This document shows, piece after piece, positions 40,888 through 52,435 of a stretch of 64,000 nt of DNA. The stretch is from Adiantum capillus-veneris (taxonomy: Eukaryota > Streptophyta > Polypodiopsida > Polypodiales > Pteridaceae). A program made the translations under genes and the position numbers. The stretch is taken from the NCBI GenBank assembly GCA_014529385.2, contig CM043967.1:127633182-127697181 (forward strand), given 5' to 3'. The notes under the pieces are model-generated. The model worked only from the letters and a program-made list of their open reading frames with translations, was not told the DNA's origin and ran no database searches. How positions within the stretch are numbered: position 1 is the stretch's first letter; every line of letters starts with the position of its first letter.

Positions 40888-43800
40888 TCAAGAGATGGGA
40901 GGAGGGAAAAGCCACACAGGTGGACAGTAGTGCCATCTGAGCACCCCCTGGACCATGGAGTAGAACGGCCCAGGGTGCCAGAGTCGAAGGAAAGCCTCGC
41001 GGCGCTCCCGCATGCGGTCGGAGCTGCCTTGTAGTCCCTCAAGCTGTCCTCTGAGAGTATGGATCAGCTCTAGCCAAAAGTCACGAACAGTTTCTGCTGG
41101 TGGTACAAGGCGAGCCTCAAAGATGCGGAAACAACGGGCCCGCCATATGAACCAGAGAGCTAGGCCGTTGATGAGCTCCCAACACTCCGCTCTCTCACTG
41201 CTCCACTCCTGTGGAGTAAGGTCTGTAGCAGGCTGGAGTGTAGGTCGATCCCCCTGTATCACTATCATCCTGCTGGTGGAAGATAGCTCAAACTGAAGTG
41301 CCGGGCCCGTGAGGGTGGACCAAGCCGCTGCCCCCCAAGTGTACTGTCGAGCCGTGGAGAGGGCAGGCATCAACCGAAGAACTCGTAGCCACACCTGCTG
41401 GGCCGAGGGACAGTCCCAAAGACAGTGACGCTGACTCTCCACCAACTGGTCACAGGCTGTACATGCGGCCGAGAGACCACTATGTACAAGCCAGCTCCCT
41501 ACTGCTGTGGCTCTGTGTGCAACCAACCACTGGAACAAGGTGACGCGCCTCGGCTGTCTGGAGTCCCACAGCCTCTGCCAAAAAGTTGCCAAGAACTCAA
41601 CTGTGAGACCCTCCTCCTGCCAATGACGTGCTGCAGCGGGGCGGGCCTCACTCTGTGCTGCAAGTATATGACGTCCAAGCCGAACAGTGTACTGAAAGAA
41701 AGGGACTCCTGGGCGGTCTGCAGAAGAGAATGGGTCCCTCCATAGCCACTCACCAGGATCCCACTGTACTCGTGCCAGTGGACAGCACTCCCAAGCCCAT
41801 AGCCTCCAGTGTCCTGTCTCAAGAGCTGCTGGGTCAGGGTCTATGACGCAAGTCCTCCCACAGATGCCCACAACTCGGATCCTCTGGAAACAACACTCTG
41901 CTACCTGCGGGGCCTCTACTGCAACTCTCTGTAGTCATCCCCCACCCTGAAGCTCGAAGAACAGGGCTGGGACAGTCTCTGAGCAAGCCCTGACTGAAAT
42001 GAGAACCTCCAGTCGTGTGAAGGCTCCCATCCACCGGGGTGCTACTGGCTCGAGAGACTTGAGCCAGTCAGCTGGAATTGACTCTGAGATGTCCTGACAC
42101 ATGCTCTGAACCCCTCTCATGCCCTGTAGTTGGACAACCTGCACCTCCTCTGACAAACCTGTGAACTCTAGCCAGTCACCTAGAGAGCGCGCCGGACCTG
42201 CTGCCATGGGACCCCAAGAAACATGAGGCCTACTCCCAACCAAGTGGCCTCGCTGAGTGCTAACCATGGGGTTCCAGACGAGGGGCTGCCGTAGGCGCTC
42301 CTCCGTGCACGTCGGCTGTCTCTGCTCTAGGCCACGCCGTAATAGCTCCCAAGAACGAAGCAGACTCACAGCGAATCGGTCCTCCAGTCTCCTGCTCAAA
42401 CCAACTCGACGCAACTCTGTAAAGATCCATCTGGTCGAAGGTTGCCAAGGGCCTCCTGACTGAGGCACCCTTGCACGAAGCCTCTGCAACAAGAACTCCT
42501 TCCAGGGCTCCTCGCCTGGAAGAAGTCCTCTGACGACGAACTTCCCTAGAAGGGCTCTGCTCTGCTGTGCTGGATCAATGATCCCAAGCCCTCCCTGAGA
42601 ACAGGGAAGTGTGATGACCGACCAAGCCACCTTGGCTCGGGCAATCTGAGTGTCGCGACCTGACCAAAGGAAGTTCCTGATCAGCCTCTGTACCTAGCTG
42701 ATGCAAGAACTCGAGAAGATCCAGCAAGAAGTGATGTACCACATAGTCGCCAACAACACCTGGTTGGCAACTACTACTCTACCAGCCAGCGAAAGTCGGG
42801 CTGAGCTCCAATGTAACAGCTTTCTCCTGATGGACAGGAGAAGAGGAGCAATCTGCTGCTCGGGGGACAAATCCAAACCAACCTGACAACCCAAGTACCG
42901 AACTGCAATCCCTGGAGGAATCCACCTGAAACCCTCTCCTGGCATCCAATCTGGCACAGGAGCACTACCAACCGAGAAAGCCACTGTCTTTCTCCAGTTG
43001 ATCAGTGCGCCCGATGCACAGCAGAAGGTCTCCAAAGCCTGCCCACATCTGTGTAAATTGGCCTCCTGGCCCTCTAAGTACAAGGCTGAGTCGTCGGCAA
43101 ACTCAGCGTCCAGAAGCTCATCTCCCCGTAGAGGGAGTGCTAAGCCCCTCAAACCAACCTGCTGTGACACCAAAAATCTGCTCATCGCCTCCGCATAGAA
43201 TAGAAAGAGAAAGGGGGCAAGAGGACAACCCTGTCTGACCGATCGTGTGAGCATGAAGCGCTCACCTCTACCTCCTGCCAAAAGCACCTGACTGTGAGCC
43301 TGTCTGTACAAAGCTGACACCCCTCTGATCCAAGCCTCTGAGAAGCCCATCCTGCGTAGCGTGCCCTCTAGAAAGTCCCAGTCGACTCTGTCGTATGCCT
43401 TCTCAAAATCGAGAAGAAGAATCACAAGGTCCTCCCCACGGAGCCGTGCAAGGGCGGAAGCCTCCCAAAAAGTGAAGATGTTGTCAAGGATACTGCGTTC
43501 CTTGACAAAATCTGTCTGAGTCCCATGTATAAGGCTCTCCAAAAGTGGCTGAATCCTCAAACTCAGAGCCTTGGCAAGAATTTTGTAGGCTGAGTTGAGA
43601 ATGGTGATGGGGCGCCACTGTCGAATCTCATCCAAGGAGCCACCCTCCTTTGGAATGAGGTAAATCAGGCCCTCACTCATGCTATCCGGCATCACTCCTG
43701 TGTGCAGAATGTACTGAAAGGCACTACAAAGATCTGGGCCAAGCAGGTCCCAATACTCCAAGAAGAAGCTGGGAGTCAGCCCATCCTCACCTGGACAGCT

Positions 43801-45240
43801 ACCACGAGGGAGGGCCCTAAGAGCCGTGTGCAGCTCCTCAAGGTGAAGAGGTAACTCAAGCCTCTGCCGCATCTCCTTAGTCACAAGACAGGGCATCTGT
43901 GCCCAAACCTGCTCCCTGCATGCATCCTGTCTCTTTGACTTGGGCTCAGCCGACAGTAGCTCACGGTAAAAGTCAGAAGCGACTGCACGCATATCCTCAG
44001 GCTCACAAACAACTGACCCATCGGGTCTCCTCAACTGATTGACCTTGGCATGCGAGTGCCGAGGTCCCACTGTCTCAAAAAAACCACCTGTCACCCTGTC
44101 ACCCACCTGAGTCCACTGAGATGCCTGTCGATGAAAGGCAAACTCATGGCGCCTCTCCTCTGTGCAAGCAAGCTCTTGTCGAGCCTGCTGTAACTGCTCC
44201 TCCAACCATGGACTGTCTGGATGCTGCTCCTGCATCCTCTGTAGTGAAGCAATGCCTCGTCTGAGACGCTGCTCCTCCTCTCTCGCTGTAGCCCGTCGAG
44301 CCAGAGACTCCTGGAGAAAGAAGTGGCTAAGCTGAGCTAGGCCTGAGGCCACTCTGTCGGCAGGTGGAGCCTGGCTGTCCATGCCCTCTGTCTATAGAGC
44401 CTCGACCCTCTCTCTGAGTGCTGAGTCCAACAAGACCCGCTCTGGGATGCGAAGCATCGTGCTCCCACTCCTCTGCCTATCTGCCACTGTGAGAATCACT
44501 GGTGCATGGTCCGAGAAGGATGTCCCTGCCAGGATGTCCACTGATCCCCCCAAGTCACTGAAGTGGTCACTAGTGTAGAAGCGATCTATGCGCGATAGAT
44601 TCACTCCTCCCACTCTGCGGTCCGATCTAGAGAAGGCAAGACTCTCTGGAGGCCTCACAAAGCCAGAATGCTGCCATGTATCCGAGATTCTCAGCGTCAT
44701 ACAAAACCTCTCCCAAGCTGCTAACTCGACTCCATGCACAGTAGCATGGCTGCCTCCGATCCTGTCAGAAGGGTCCTCCAACATGTTGAAGTCCCCTCCT
44801 ACACACCACTGGTCAACCTGTGGCAAAGACTCAACAATCTGTGACCAAAACTCTGCACGAGCACTCGCCACATTGGGCGCATAGATGTTCAGGAAACCCA
44901 CAAGGCTACCCTGAACCTGCATAGTAATCCACTGAGCCCTGCCTGGTACAATAATCCCTCTGCCCACAATGGCCTGCTGTAGTGAGTCCGCAATAGTCAT
45001 ACATACCCCACCCTGGATGCCTCCAGGTCCAAAAGCAGCTGACCGAAAGGTATCATAGCGTCCACGCAAAATCTGACCACATCGCCGAATGCGGCTCTCA
45101 GACAAATGGTGCTCCTGAAGCATAAGGAGATCAATCTCTCCTCCCACAAGGCAACGCTGAAGCTCCTGACGCAATCGGCCCCGTTGTCGCTGAAACTGGG
45201 GCCCACCTAGTCCCTGCACGTTCCACGAGACGATCCTCAT
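40888..45240 (-). pseudogene. LINE ORF2: endonuclease, reverse transcriptase, zf-RVT
   Basis: The frame runs 1,451 codons from ATG at 45,240. An APE-type endonuclease occupies residues 1-235: RIVSWNVQGLGG, LLMLQEHHLSES, NIYAPN, GGDFNML, SRIDRFYTS and SDHAPVIL, covering the metal-binding and catalytic Asn, Glu, Asp and His. A helical linker precedes RT (about 470-830) with PGEDGLTPSFF, IYLIPKEGG, RQWRPITILNSAYKI, LLLDFEKAYDRVDW, VRQGCPLAPFLF and FADD at residues 714-717 (43,090-43,101). The C-terminal zf-RVT has CTACDQL and HCLWDCPSAQQVW. It would nick DNA and copy its own RNA at the target. Nonsense codons: TAG 44,392-44,394, TAG 42,694-42,696 and TGA 41,935-41,937. No RNase H domain is visible. 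Confidence 0.94.
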
Positions 45241-47138
45241 GGGGAGCGAGAGAGAACAGATGCTGCCGCAGCAGCAAGACGAGCTATCTTCGAAGCAGGC
45301 TTGGATGGGGAGTAATCCGAGCGTCCTCTAGATAGGCGAGATTGCAGTGAGTGCCTGGTCCAAGCCCAAGCAGAGCGAGCCGTGCGTAAAGCAACCTCCT
45401 CTGTCCAGGAGTCCTCATGAATGAATACATAGCAAGGCAAACACTGCGTATCAGCAAAAAAGTACACCACAATGTGTCTACATCCTGCTGAGTCTGGGGG
45501 TGTCACCGCAAACTTGGCCAGTGGCCACAACATCTGCAGCAAATCTGTAACGCCAAGTTCTCCCATGTGGTGAGAGAACTCGAGAACCTGTGTATGCAAC
45601 CATCCCACCACTGAGTCGAGGGACCACTCTGTCTCAGTCCTGCCACAGAGGGGGAAGGAGAAACCAACTGCTGAGTCCAAGGCCTATGTCCCCCTAGCGG
45701 CGAGGAACAAAGTGTGGACTCTGAAGCAGGCTGCCTCGTGGTCTGCTGCGGAGTCGCCAAGAAAACGAGTAAACCTGTAATCGAAGAAATCCCAGCGGCG
45801 TCGGAGGTCAATGCTCGTCAAACCACGCGGGATAGCTGCAAGAGAAGATGTCTGAATCTGCAGAGGGGGCCGCATGAAGGGCTGACCCTCTCTCGCTAGG
45901 CGACTCGTGGCAAAGGTGCTGCCAAGAGATCTCCTAGCCGCCGGCGAGGGTCCAGTCTCCTGAGCCGACTGAGGTACTGAAGCAGGAGGAGGGGGAGAAG
46001 GGGCTTGGGGGGGCGGGGGAGAGGAGAACCGGGGTGGGGCGGCAGAGACATGGGGGGGGCGAGGTGGGGGGTGAGCGGTAGCAGAGGGCGGGGGAGGGCA
46101 TGAGGAGGAGGAGGGGAGATCGGAAGGCGGAGCGGCTGGCGAGGGTGAAGCGGAGGTGGAGGCTGGCGAAGGAGGCTCCTCCTGCTCAAGAGGCCCAAAG
46201 CGGTTCCCCGTGGGAACCCACTGCTGCTGAGTAGGCACCTGGGGGCCACTCTGAGTGCCAGGCTGTCGCTGTGGCCCCTGGCGTCGACGGCCACGGGCCT
46301 GCTGCCACCCCTCCTCCGCTGGAGCCCCAGGCTCGGAGGGTGGCGCTGAATCTGTGCTTTGTGTCGCTGGCTGTGGCTGCGGCCCAGCCTTGGCAGGTTG
46401 GGGCTGAGGCTGGGGTGCGGGTCGTGGTCTCCTCCGTGGACAGGCCTTCGCTAGGTGGCCCATCTGTCTGCAAATGAAGCACTGGTTCGGGAGACCCGAG
46501 TACTCCACACTCTGTCGAAACCAACCCCCACTCACCCGAGGCAGAAGGATGACCTTCGGGAGCGTGTGGGTATCTCTGACCAAAACTCGAACTGAAGGGA
46601 TGCCAGCCGCCTTGGCAGCTACTGATGCTGCCGTACGAGGTGTCTCCAGGACTTTCCCGATGGCGGAGCCAATCCTGGAGAGAAGTGGAAGGTACTCCCT
46701 CCGTAAACCCGGAAAGCAGACTGAGATGGGGATGTCTGCCTCCTCTACAAGCACATCCGAAGTCGGGTCAAAACCATGTCGCCACTGTCGAAAGTGGGCG
46801 CGTGATGCTCGGATGGCCAGTGGACTCATAGCAATGACCTTGGAGGCCATCTCGGAAGTCTCGAACTCAATCTGGTAGTACCCCCGTCCGAGAATCTGGA
46901 CATCCAAGATCTTGCCCACCTCTGCGAGAAGGCGGGCCTGGAGAAGGTCTCGCAGCTCTCCTCTGCTAGGTCGAGTGCCGAGAACCTTGCGGATGACCGA
47001 AGTCGCCTGCAAGCGCTCTACCTCTGCGGCAAGGCTCGCTTGCTCTGTCGGCGAAAGAGCAAGTCGAATGGTGGGCTCAGCGGGGTCGGGTGAGGGGGCT
47101 TCAGGCGAGTCCCTCTGTGGTGAAGGTGGAGCCTCCAT
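45237..47138 (-). pseudogene. LINE ORF1 (RNA-binding, zinc knuckle)
   Basis: The frame starts at ATG 47,138 (MEAPPSPQRDSPEAPSPDP) and has one TAG (45,684-45,686) before its own TGA at 45,237-45,239; intact length would be 633 residues. Residues about 60-240 resemble the plant LINE ORF1 domain (DUF4283-like): GRGYYQIEFETSEMASKV, FRQWRHGFDP and SVCFPGLRREYLPLLSRIG. A CCHC knuckle CFICRQMGHLAKAC follows, then a long Pro-rich region. The last 147 residues (WLHTQVLEFSHHMGELGVTD) are unrecognised. The TGA overlaps the ORF2 ATG in ATGA. It is expected to coat LINE RNA. Confidence 0.88.
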
Positions 47139-47632
47139 CTGTGTCTACTGCTCTGGCGTAAGAAGAGGACGACGGGAGGATGCTGCAGAAGGGCGCGCAA
47201 ACACTGCTCCAAGGAGTTGGAACAGATGCCGAGAGTGCCGAAACTGCAGGGAGCAACCGAGGCGGGGGGCCCAAACTGATGGGTGAGCGGGCCGAGACGG
47301 GGGGGGGGGGAGATAAAGCGGGTTTGGGCTAAGGGATGAGGGCGTGAGGCGGCAGCATGGGATGAGGCCGAGGGCGGGTGGCGGCAGCAGGGGGCTGAGG
47401 GCGGGCAGAAAGGCTGGAACAGGGCAGCGCGAGGGGGGGGGGCAGCGGGGGTAGAGGGCAGGCGGGAGGGACAGCAGGCGGGGGGCAGCGGGGGCTGAGG
47501 GCAGCACGAGGAGGACAGCGGGCAGCACGTGAGGGAGGGAGGGAGGGGAGGGGGGGGGGGAGGAGGCGATGGCGATGGCGCAGCGGGAGAGTACAGCAGC
47601 AGCGAGCTGTCTGGGCCGTTTCCTGGGTAGGT
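47139..47632 (-). promoter_or_regulatory. LINE 5' UTR / internal promoter region
   Basis: About 490 bp, extremely C-rich on the LINE sense strand (long G runs on plus at 47,298-47,308, 47,428-47,437 and 47,551-47,561). LINEs carry promoters inside the 5' UTR; its presence here marks a full-length copy. Apparent Pro/Ser-rich frames are composition only. Confidence 0.7.
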
Positions 47633-47647
47633 CATATCCTCAAAGTT

Positions 47648-48775
47648 CTGATCATGGAGTACCGAAATAGTCGATATTTGTGGCTTTCGAGACAACGCAT
47701 CTGCCACCGGGTTTCTTCTGTCCCTTAAGACGGACAATGTGAAAATGAAACTGTGACAAAATATTTGCCCATCTCATTTGCTTGTGCGAAAACTGTTTCT
47801 AGAACAAGAAGTATCTCAAACTTGGGTGATCGGTGAACACTAAAAAATCTACAAGTAGAAAATGGCGCCACCGAGTAAGAGCATGAATGACTGCCAAAAG
47901 CTTCTTCTCGTAAATTTGTGTAACCCGCTCTGGTCCCGAGAACATTCTACTCTCATAAGCTAGAACACGGCCCTCCTGCATTAAGACTGCCCCCAGACTG
48001 CGTCCACACGCATCACTGTAAACCTCAAATTGTTCCTGCAAATTCGATAGAATCAACAGTGGACATGTCGTCAACTTTTCCTTTAAAGTCTTGAATGCTG
48101 CAATCTTTGATGGTCAAAGTGTGCAACGGAGAAGCAATTTCTACAAACTTTCGAGTAAACAACCTATAGTAGGAACATAAGCCCAAAAAGCTACAAACTT
48201 CATTAAATTTTTCAAATCTGGCCAATCTCTAATAGTTTCGACCTTGGCCACGTCCATCTTTACACCCTCTAAAGAAACAATGTGTCCCAAAAAGCGTCTC
48301 TTTGGTAAAAAAAGCTTGCTCTTTTTCCAATTAACCACCAGTTTATGTTGCCGTAGTGCGTGAAAAATTTGTAATGATGGTGTCTATGCGTTGCCTCACT
48401 CTTGGAGAATACGATGATATCGTTGAAAAAGGTGCCTATAAATGATTGGCACTCTCTAAAAATCTTGTGCATCATCCTGTTGAACGTTGCAAGAACATTT
48501 GTGAGACCAAAGGTATCACCAAATACTCGTACAATCCAAAGGACTTCCTAAACGCGGTCTTGTATACATCTCTAAGAGCGATCTTGATCTAATGATAGCC
48601 ACTTTTCAGGTCGATTCCACTAAAGCATGTAGAATCCTGTTAACCTGTCCAATATATCATTGATCCTTGGTATTGGAAACTTGTTCTTGATGGTGATTTT
48701 TTTGAGAGCTCTGTAGTCAATGCACATTCTCCAAGTTCCATCTTTCTTCAATACCAACAACCCTGGCGAACATAT
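47648..48775 (-). pseudogene. G1-like RT and RNase H, 5' half of the LINE-split element
   Basis: On the minus strand, pieces in several frames read [134 protein letters not shown] and VADALSRKPQISTISVLHDQ. The catalytic box is FFND instead of FLDD, so the first Asp is altered. The frame then reaches QNFEDM at the LINE junction. It is more decayed than the copy at 17,467. Confidence 0.88.
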
Positions 48776-48889
48776 GGTGATCTACTCGGCTGAGAGTGAG
48801 AGAGAGGGTGCTTTTATAGCCTCTGGAAGCTGGCAGGAATAGAGTGGGTCTTCTTGGCATAAATAGAGTAGAGAGAATGTGCCTAGGGC

Positions 48890-48890
<1 letters not shown>

Positions 48891-48963
<73 letters not shown>
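48891..48963. repeat. (AG)n microsatellite
   Basis: About 36 uninterrupted AG units. Confidence 0.97.
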
Positions 48964-48967
<4 letters not shown>

Positions 48968-49233
48968 TTTTTCTTTCTGCTAAAAAGAGAGAGAATGGAG
49001 GCGCCCTCGTTTTTGCTGCTTTTTTAATACGGAGCTGCCCACTTATTAAGTGGGTGACCAGGCACTTAATAAAATGGTATGAACTTATTAAAAACTCACC
49101 AATACCTTATAAGCTGAAAACAATGCTAACACACTCACAACCCAAGCGTCTCTGGATGCAGTTTCATGCACAGATTGAATGCGAACATAGACTCCTTGGA
49201 TGTGTGCTACTTAGCACGAATGATGGCTCCATT

Positions 49234-49236
<3 letters not shown>

Positions 49237-49328
<92 letters not shown>

Positions 49329-49343
49329 AGAAGAAGAAGAAGA
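49237..49343. repeat. (AG)n-(AAG)n compound microsatellite
   Basis: About 44 AG units followed by six AAG units. Confidence 0.97.
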
Positions 49344-49664
49344 GTATTTTATCATCGTAGGAAACTATCCCAAGAGACCTTAAAGATCCATCCGACGAGG
49401 AGAGTTGAACTCAAGAGAGAGACCTGATGGGGTCGCAACCAACCCTCTCAAGGGCGCCCACACCGTTGCTGATGTGGTATTTGCTTTTGAATGCGTAAAT
49501 GGAATGTACACTCATGAATTACCTCAATGTAGACTATATTGACTCGAATGGGGAATGTCGCCGCAGTAACTCTTCAAAATGAAGCACCTTTGGGGCGTAT
49601 TTGATGCACCTTTGTACCTGTCTCAATAAGGGGTTGTTGATGGCCACCAAGGGATAGATCTGGG

Positions 49665-50117
49665 TGTCACAAAGTGATGATGTGGCATGCCCAAATGGAA
49701 GAGAAATGACCAAGTGAACAAGAGAAACTGGGCCAACCAATTGAAAGAACTTATGGAGCACCAGCTAAGGGGCCTAAAACCCTAAAGACCAGAAGCTTGA
49801 ACTCAGTAGCTGATTTTTATGCCACGTGGCTAGGTTGTACGGATTTTTGTAAATTAGGGTGGCTGTTTTTGGAGTTTCCAACGCTAGCTTTTGACAGCAG
49901 ATGCTTTTGGGTTACGTGCTTTTAGAATGGAAGTTTTTCGGGGCTCCGCTTTTGGGCAAGTTTAAAAGGACCCTTGGTCCTCATTCTCTACGAAGCATCT
50001 GGGTGTAGCAGAGGACCCTCGGGGGTTGTACTGTTGCGACTTGTAATAATAAAGAAATACCGAAAGGGGTGCCAGTCTTTGGGGCCAATGTATCTGGGCG
50101 CGGAACTCCACCGTGCC

Positions 50118-50175
<58 letters not shown>

Positions 50176-50246
50176 GTTTAGTGATTTTTGCAGTTCTGTT
50201 CGTGGTTGCTATTGATTTCTCGCTTGGAGTGTCCAAGCCTGTAACA
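49665..50246 (+). repeat. G1-type 5' LTR
   Basis: 582 bp from TGTCACAAAGTGATGATG to GCCTGTAACA. It shares GGTGCCAGTCTTTGGGGCCA and CTTGGAGTGTCCAAG with other G1 LTRs and contains a (TC)n run at about 50,116-50,172. A changed primer site (TGGTGTTAGAGC) follows at 50,248. Confidence 0.85.
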
Positions 50247-50247
50247 G

Positions 50248-50690
50248 TGGTGTTAGAGCTTAGAAAGATTCTTCTTCTACGGAGGATCGGATCCCTTTTG
50301 CAGCACATACGGGTTCTTGCGGAGAATTTGGCAGAGACAACACCTCTCATCGGGGAGGCGAAGAAAAGTTGGAACCCGGCACGGAACTGAAGAAAACATG
50401 AAGATTTGGGCAAATTTTTGGCGGGGAAGTTTGCCTGAGCGGAGTACATACGTCAACTCCAAGTTGACACGTGTGTGAGACTGATCAAGTACTCCAAAGA
50501 CCCGAAATTTGTGGAACACCTGAAGGATTACCCGATTGATGAGATTCACTGGAGAAGGCGTAAGACCATAGAATTGTTAGAGTTCAGGTATCTCTCTAGA
50601 TTCATCCAGTTGGTTCCAGTTTCTCCCAGGGATAGGTGTTACAGAGTGAGGATTGTTTTGTGGCTGTGCTCGACTAGTGTGAGGTAGGTA
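50248..50690 (+). pseudogene. mutated primer site and G1-type gag remnant
   Basis: After the primer site (50,248-50,259, two changes) come leader bases similar to those after 15,528, then a short frame MRLIKYSKDPKFVEHLKDYP resembling early G1 Gag (15,705-15,765, FAKDPKLVKYMSE). Nothing of pol remains. Confidence 0.65.
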
Positions 50691-51214
50691 ATTGTACCCC
50701 CAGAGGGGCTTGGAGCAGAGGCAGAGAAGCTAGCGTTTTGCTGCAGATCAGCCAGCATTTTTGGCCTGAAATCAGCCCAACGTTTTTGCTCAGCAGATCA
50801 GTCCCAGCGTTTTCATGGGCAGCAGGTGCAGTGCTCGGAGATCATCTCTACGGTGCAGTACCTCCTCAGGACAGCCCAGCCTTCACGTCGCACAACAGTC
50901 TGCACGCTGCTCAGATTCTTCTCCTTGTGTGCTGTTAGGGTTTTCTCTGCAGTTGCACACGTCACATCGCACAGCAGGGGCAGCCTTTGCGTCACATGGC
51001 AGCCTGCACGCACATCAGAGAAGAAGAAGAAGAGAATTTTAACGTTGCAGGAAACTATCCCAAGAGACCGAGAGAGAGAGAGACGGGGGGGGGGGGGGGG
51101 GGGGGGGGGCAAGGTAATGCCAAAGGTTGGATATGGGTGTGTGTGTGTTTTCATATTGCCAAAGGGCTCCTTGAATATTTTTCTCGACGCTAGATTGAGC
51201 CAAACAAAGGTGGG

Positions 51215-51245
<31 letters not shown>

Positions 51246-51300
51246 TATTGCCAAAGGACTCCTTGAGTATTTTTCTCGATGCTAGATTGAGCCAAAAAAA
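50691..51300. other. non-coding DNA with G run and duplicated GT-rich unit
   Basis: Contains several CAGCGTTTT-like motifs (50,730-50,815) reminiscent of G2 LTRs, a 25-G run at 51,085-51,109, and a roughly 90-bp tandem duplication whose copies share TTTTCATATTGCCAAAGG (51,150 and 51,240) with (GT)n before each. Confidence 0.7.
51085..51109 (+). repeat. 25-base G homopolymer
   Basis: Uninterrupted G run after GAGAGAGAC. Confidence 0.9.
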
Positions 51301-52435
51301 GGAAACTTTTTTTAATTTTTATTGAGACGAGAAGTTTTTGCATGAAACTTCCTCACATCTTTCTACTCAAGAATTTGATCGTCACGGGAATTGGGTTGTA
51401 ATGCCAGATGCCCATTGAAGTGTAATAACATCCGTCAAAACTTGTGTACAAACCACTTATGCAAGTGTTCGAAAAGTGGAAAACCTAATCTAATGGACTT
51501 GTTGAGGCATGTAGGTCCTGCGAACAGGCTCAGAAAATGGCCGGTACCAAATCCCCTTGGCTCTAAGGCACTACTATATACAGGATTGGCTTTGTAAGTC
51601 TCTATAGCATGGCCACATGGCACATAGAGCCATGTGCACGCAGCAGCATACATATCACTCGTTGCAAAGGAGTAGCGCTCTCTTTGGCGAGGTGCCCACC
51701 CCACTCAAGAGACCTAGAAGCCCATATCGATGACGGATCAGAGCTATTAGAGTCCCATAGGAGAAAGAGTCAAGACATCTAGTTATGCAGAAATACATCC
51801 TTCTATAAGAGAGACACTCAATTGAGAGCCATTAGCGTCTTCAAAGACCAATACGGCCTGTGAGACCAAAACACTGAAACAGTGTCTACAATGCAACGTA
51901 CCTTACATCTAATTGACACAGAAAACAAGCCTATTGGTAAAGGCTCATAAGTGCCTATCTGAAAGTACACCCATAATCCAAAATGCGCAAGATTTCACAG
52001 AAAATGTACTCTCCTTTTTTCTTACATTGTAGTGACTTAATGTTTCTTGCCTGCACACTCCGTTTGGTCTCATGTCTCGATTGTGTAACTCTCACATACT
52101 CGGAGGGATGCACACTCTAAACAATCTATCTAGACCTATCTAAGTGGATATAAAAACATCAATGTAGACTCTTTTCAGTTTTTTTTTTCTATTTCAATTT
52201 AGAGGGCCTCAATGCTAGCCAGACTCTTTTAAGTTTCTTTTCCTTTTCAATTTATCTAGATCAACAAAGTGGTTTACTTTCCTATCTAAAAACATGCAGA
52301 CTCTTTTAAGCTTTTTTTTTTCTTTTCAATTTAGAGGGCCTCAATGCTAGCCAGAAAATGTCATGTGCACCTTTGTGTATAAGGGCACGCATCATCACGT
52401 TTGGTTCTGCTAACATGTTTTTCTTTTGTTTGCAG
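51301..52435. other. region upstream of the PRPP synthetase exons
   Basis: No N-terminal PRPP synthetase exon is visible. A short Cys-containing frame at 51,391-51,597 has no recognisable domain. A 33-bp unit TTTCAATTTAGAGGGCCTCA... occurs twice (about 52,191 and 52,326). The last bases TTTTCTTTTGTTTGCAG are a good 3' splice acceptor, so the right end is intron. Confidence 0.6.

Larger units (their letters stand above)
40741..47632 (-). mobile_element. full-length L1-type LINE
   Basis: This 6.9-kb non-LTR element lies on the minus strand with a GC-rich 5' UTR, ORF1, ORF2, 3' UTR and a 16-base poly(A) (T run at 40,739-40,754, including two target bases). It is bounded by a perfect 15-bp target duplication CATATCCTCAAAGTT at 40,726-40,740 and 47,633-47,647. 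It interrupts a G1-like pol frame near the FEDM codons. The two ORFs have four in-frame nonsense codons but no frameshift over 6.2 kb. Base composition is much more GC-rich than surrounding DNA. Unlike most LINE copies it is not 5'-truncated. Confidence 0.96.
48776..49664. other. non-coding DNA with (GA)n and (GAA)n runs
   Basis: No gene or element end is clear. (AG)n runs at 48,891-48,963 and 49,237-49,325, the second followed by (AAG)n to 49,343. The block GGAAACTATCCCAAGAGACC after the second run recurs at 51,051-51,070 after another GAA run, so both belong to one repeated unit. Confidence 0.7.

Noticed and set aside
42257-43238. Plus-strand ORFs opposite the LINE (also 44,381-44,884, 46,271-47,286)
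   Set aside because: Antisense shadows of GC-rich LINE coding sequence.
47018-47737. Pro-rich minus-strand ORF across the LINE 5' end
   Set aside because: Joins gypsy RNase H codons to LINE 5' UTR across the insertion border; the Pro-rich part is C-rich UTR.
51391-51597. Cys-rich 68-codon ORF upstream of the PRPP synthetase as its first exon or a small secreted protein
   Set aside because: No similarity to the expected N-terminal residues, no donor site in the right phase recognised, and no signal peptide.
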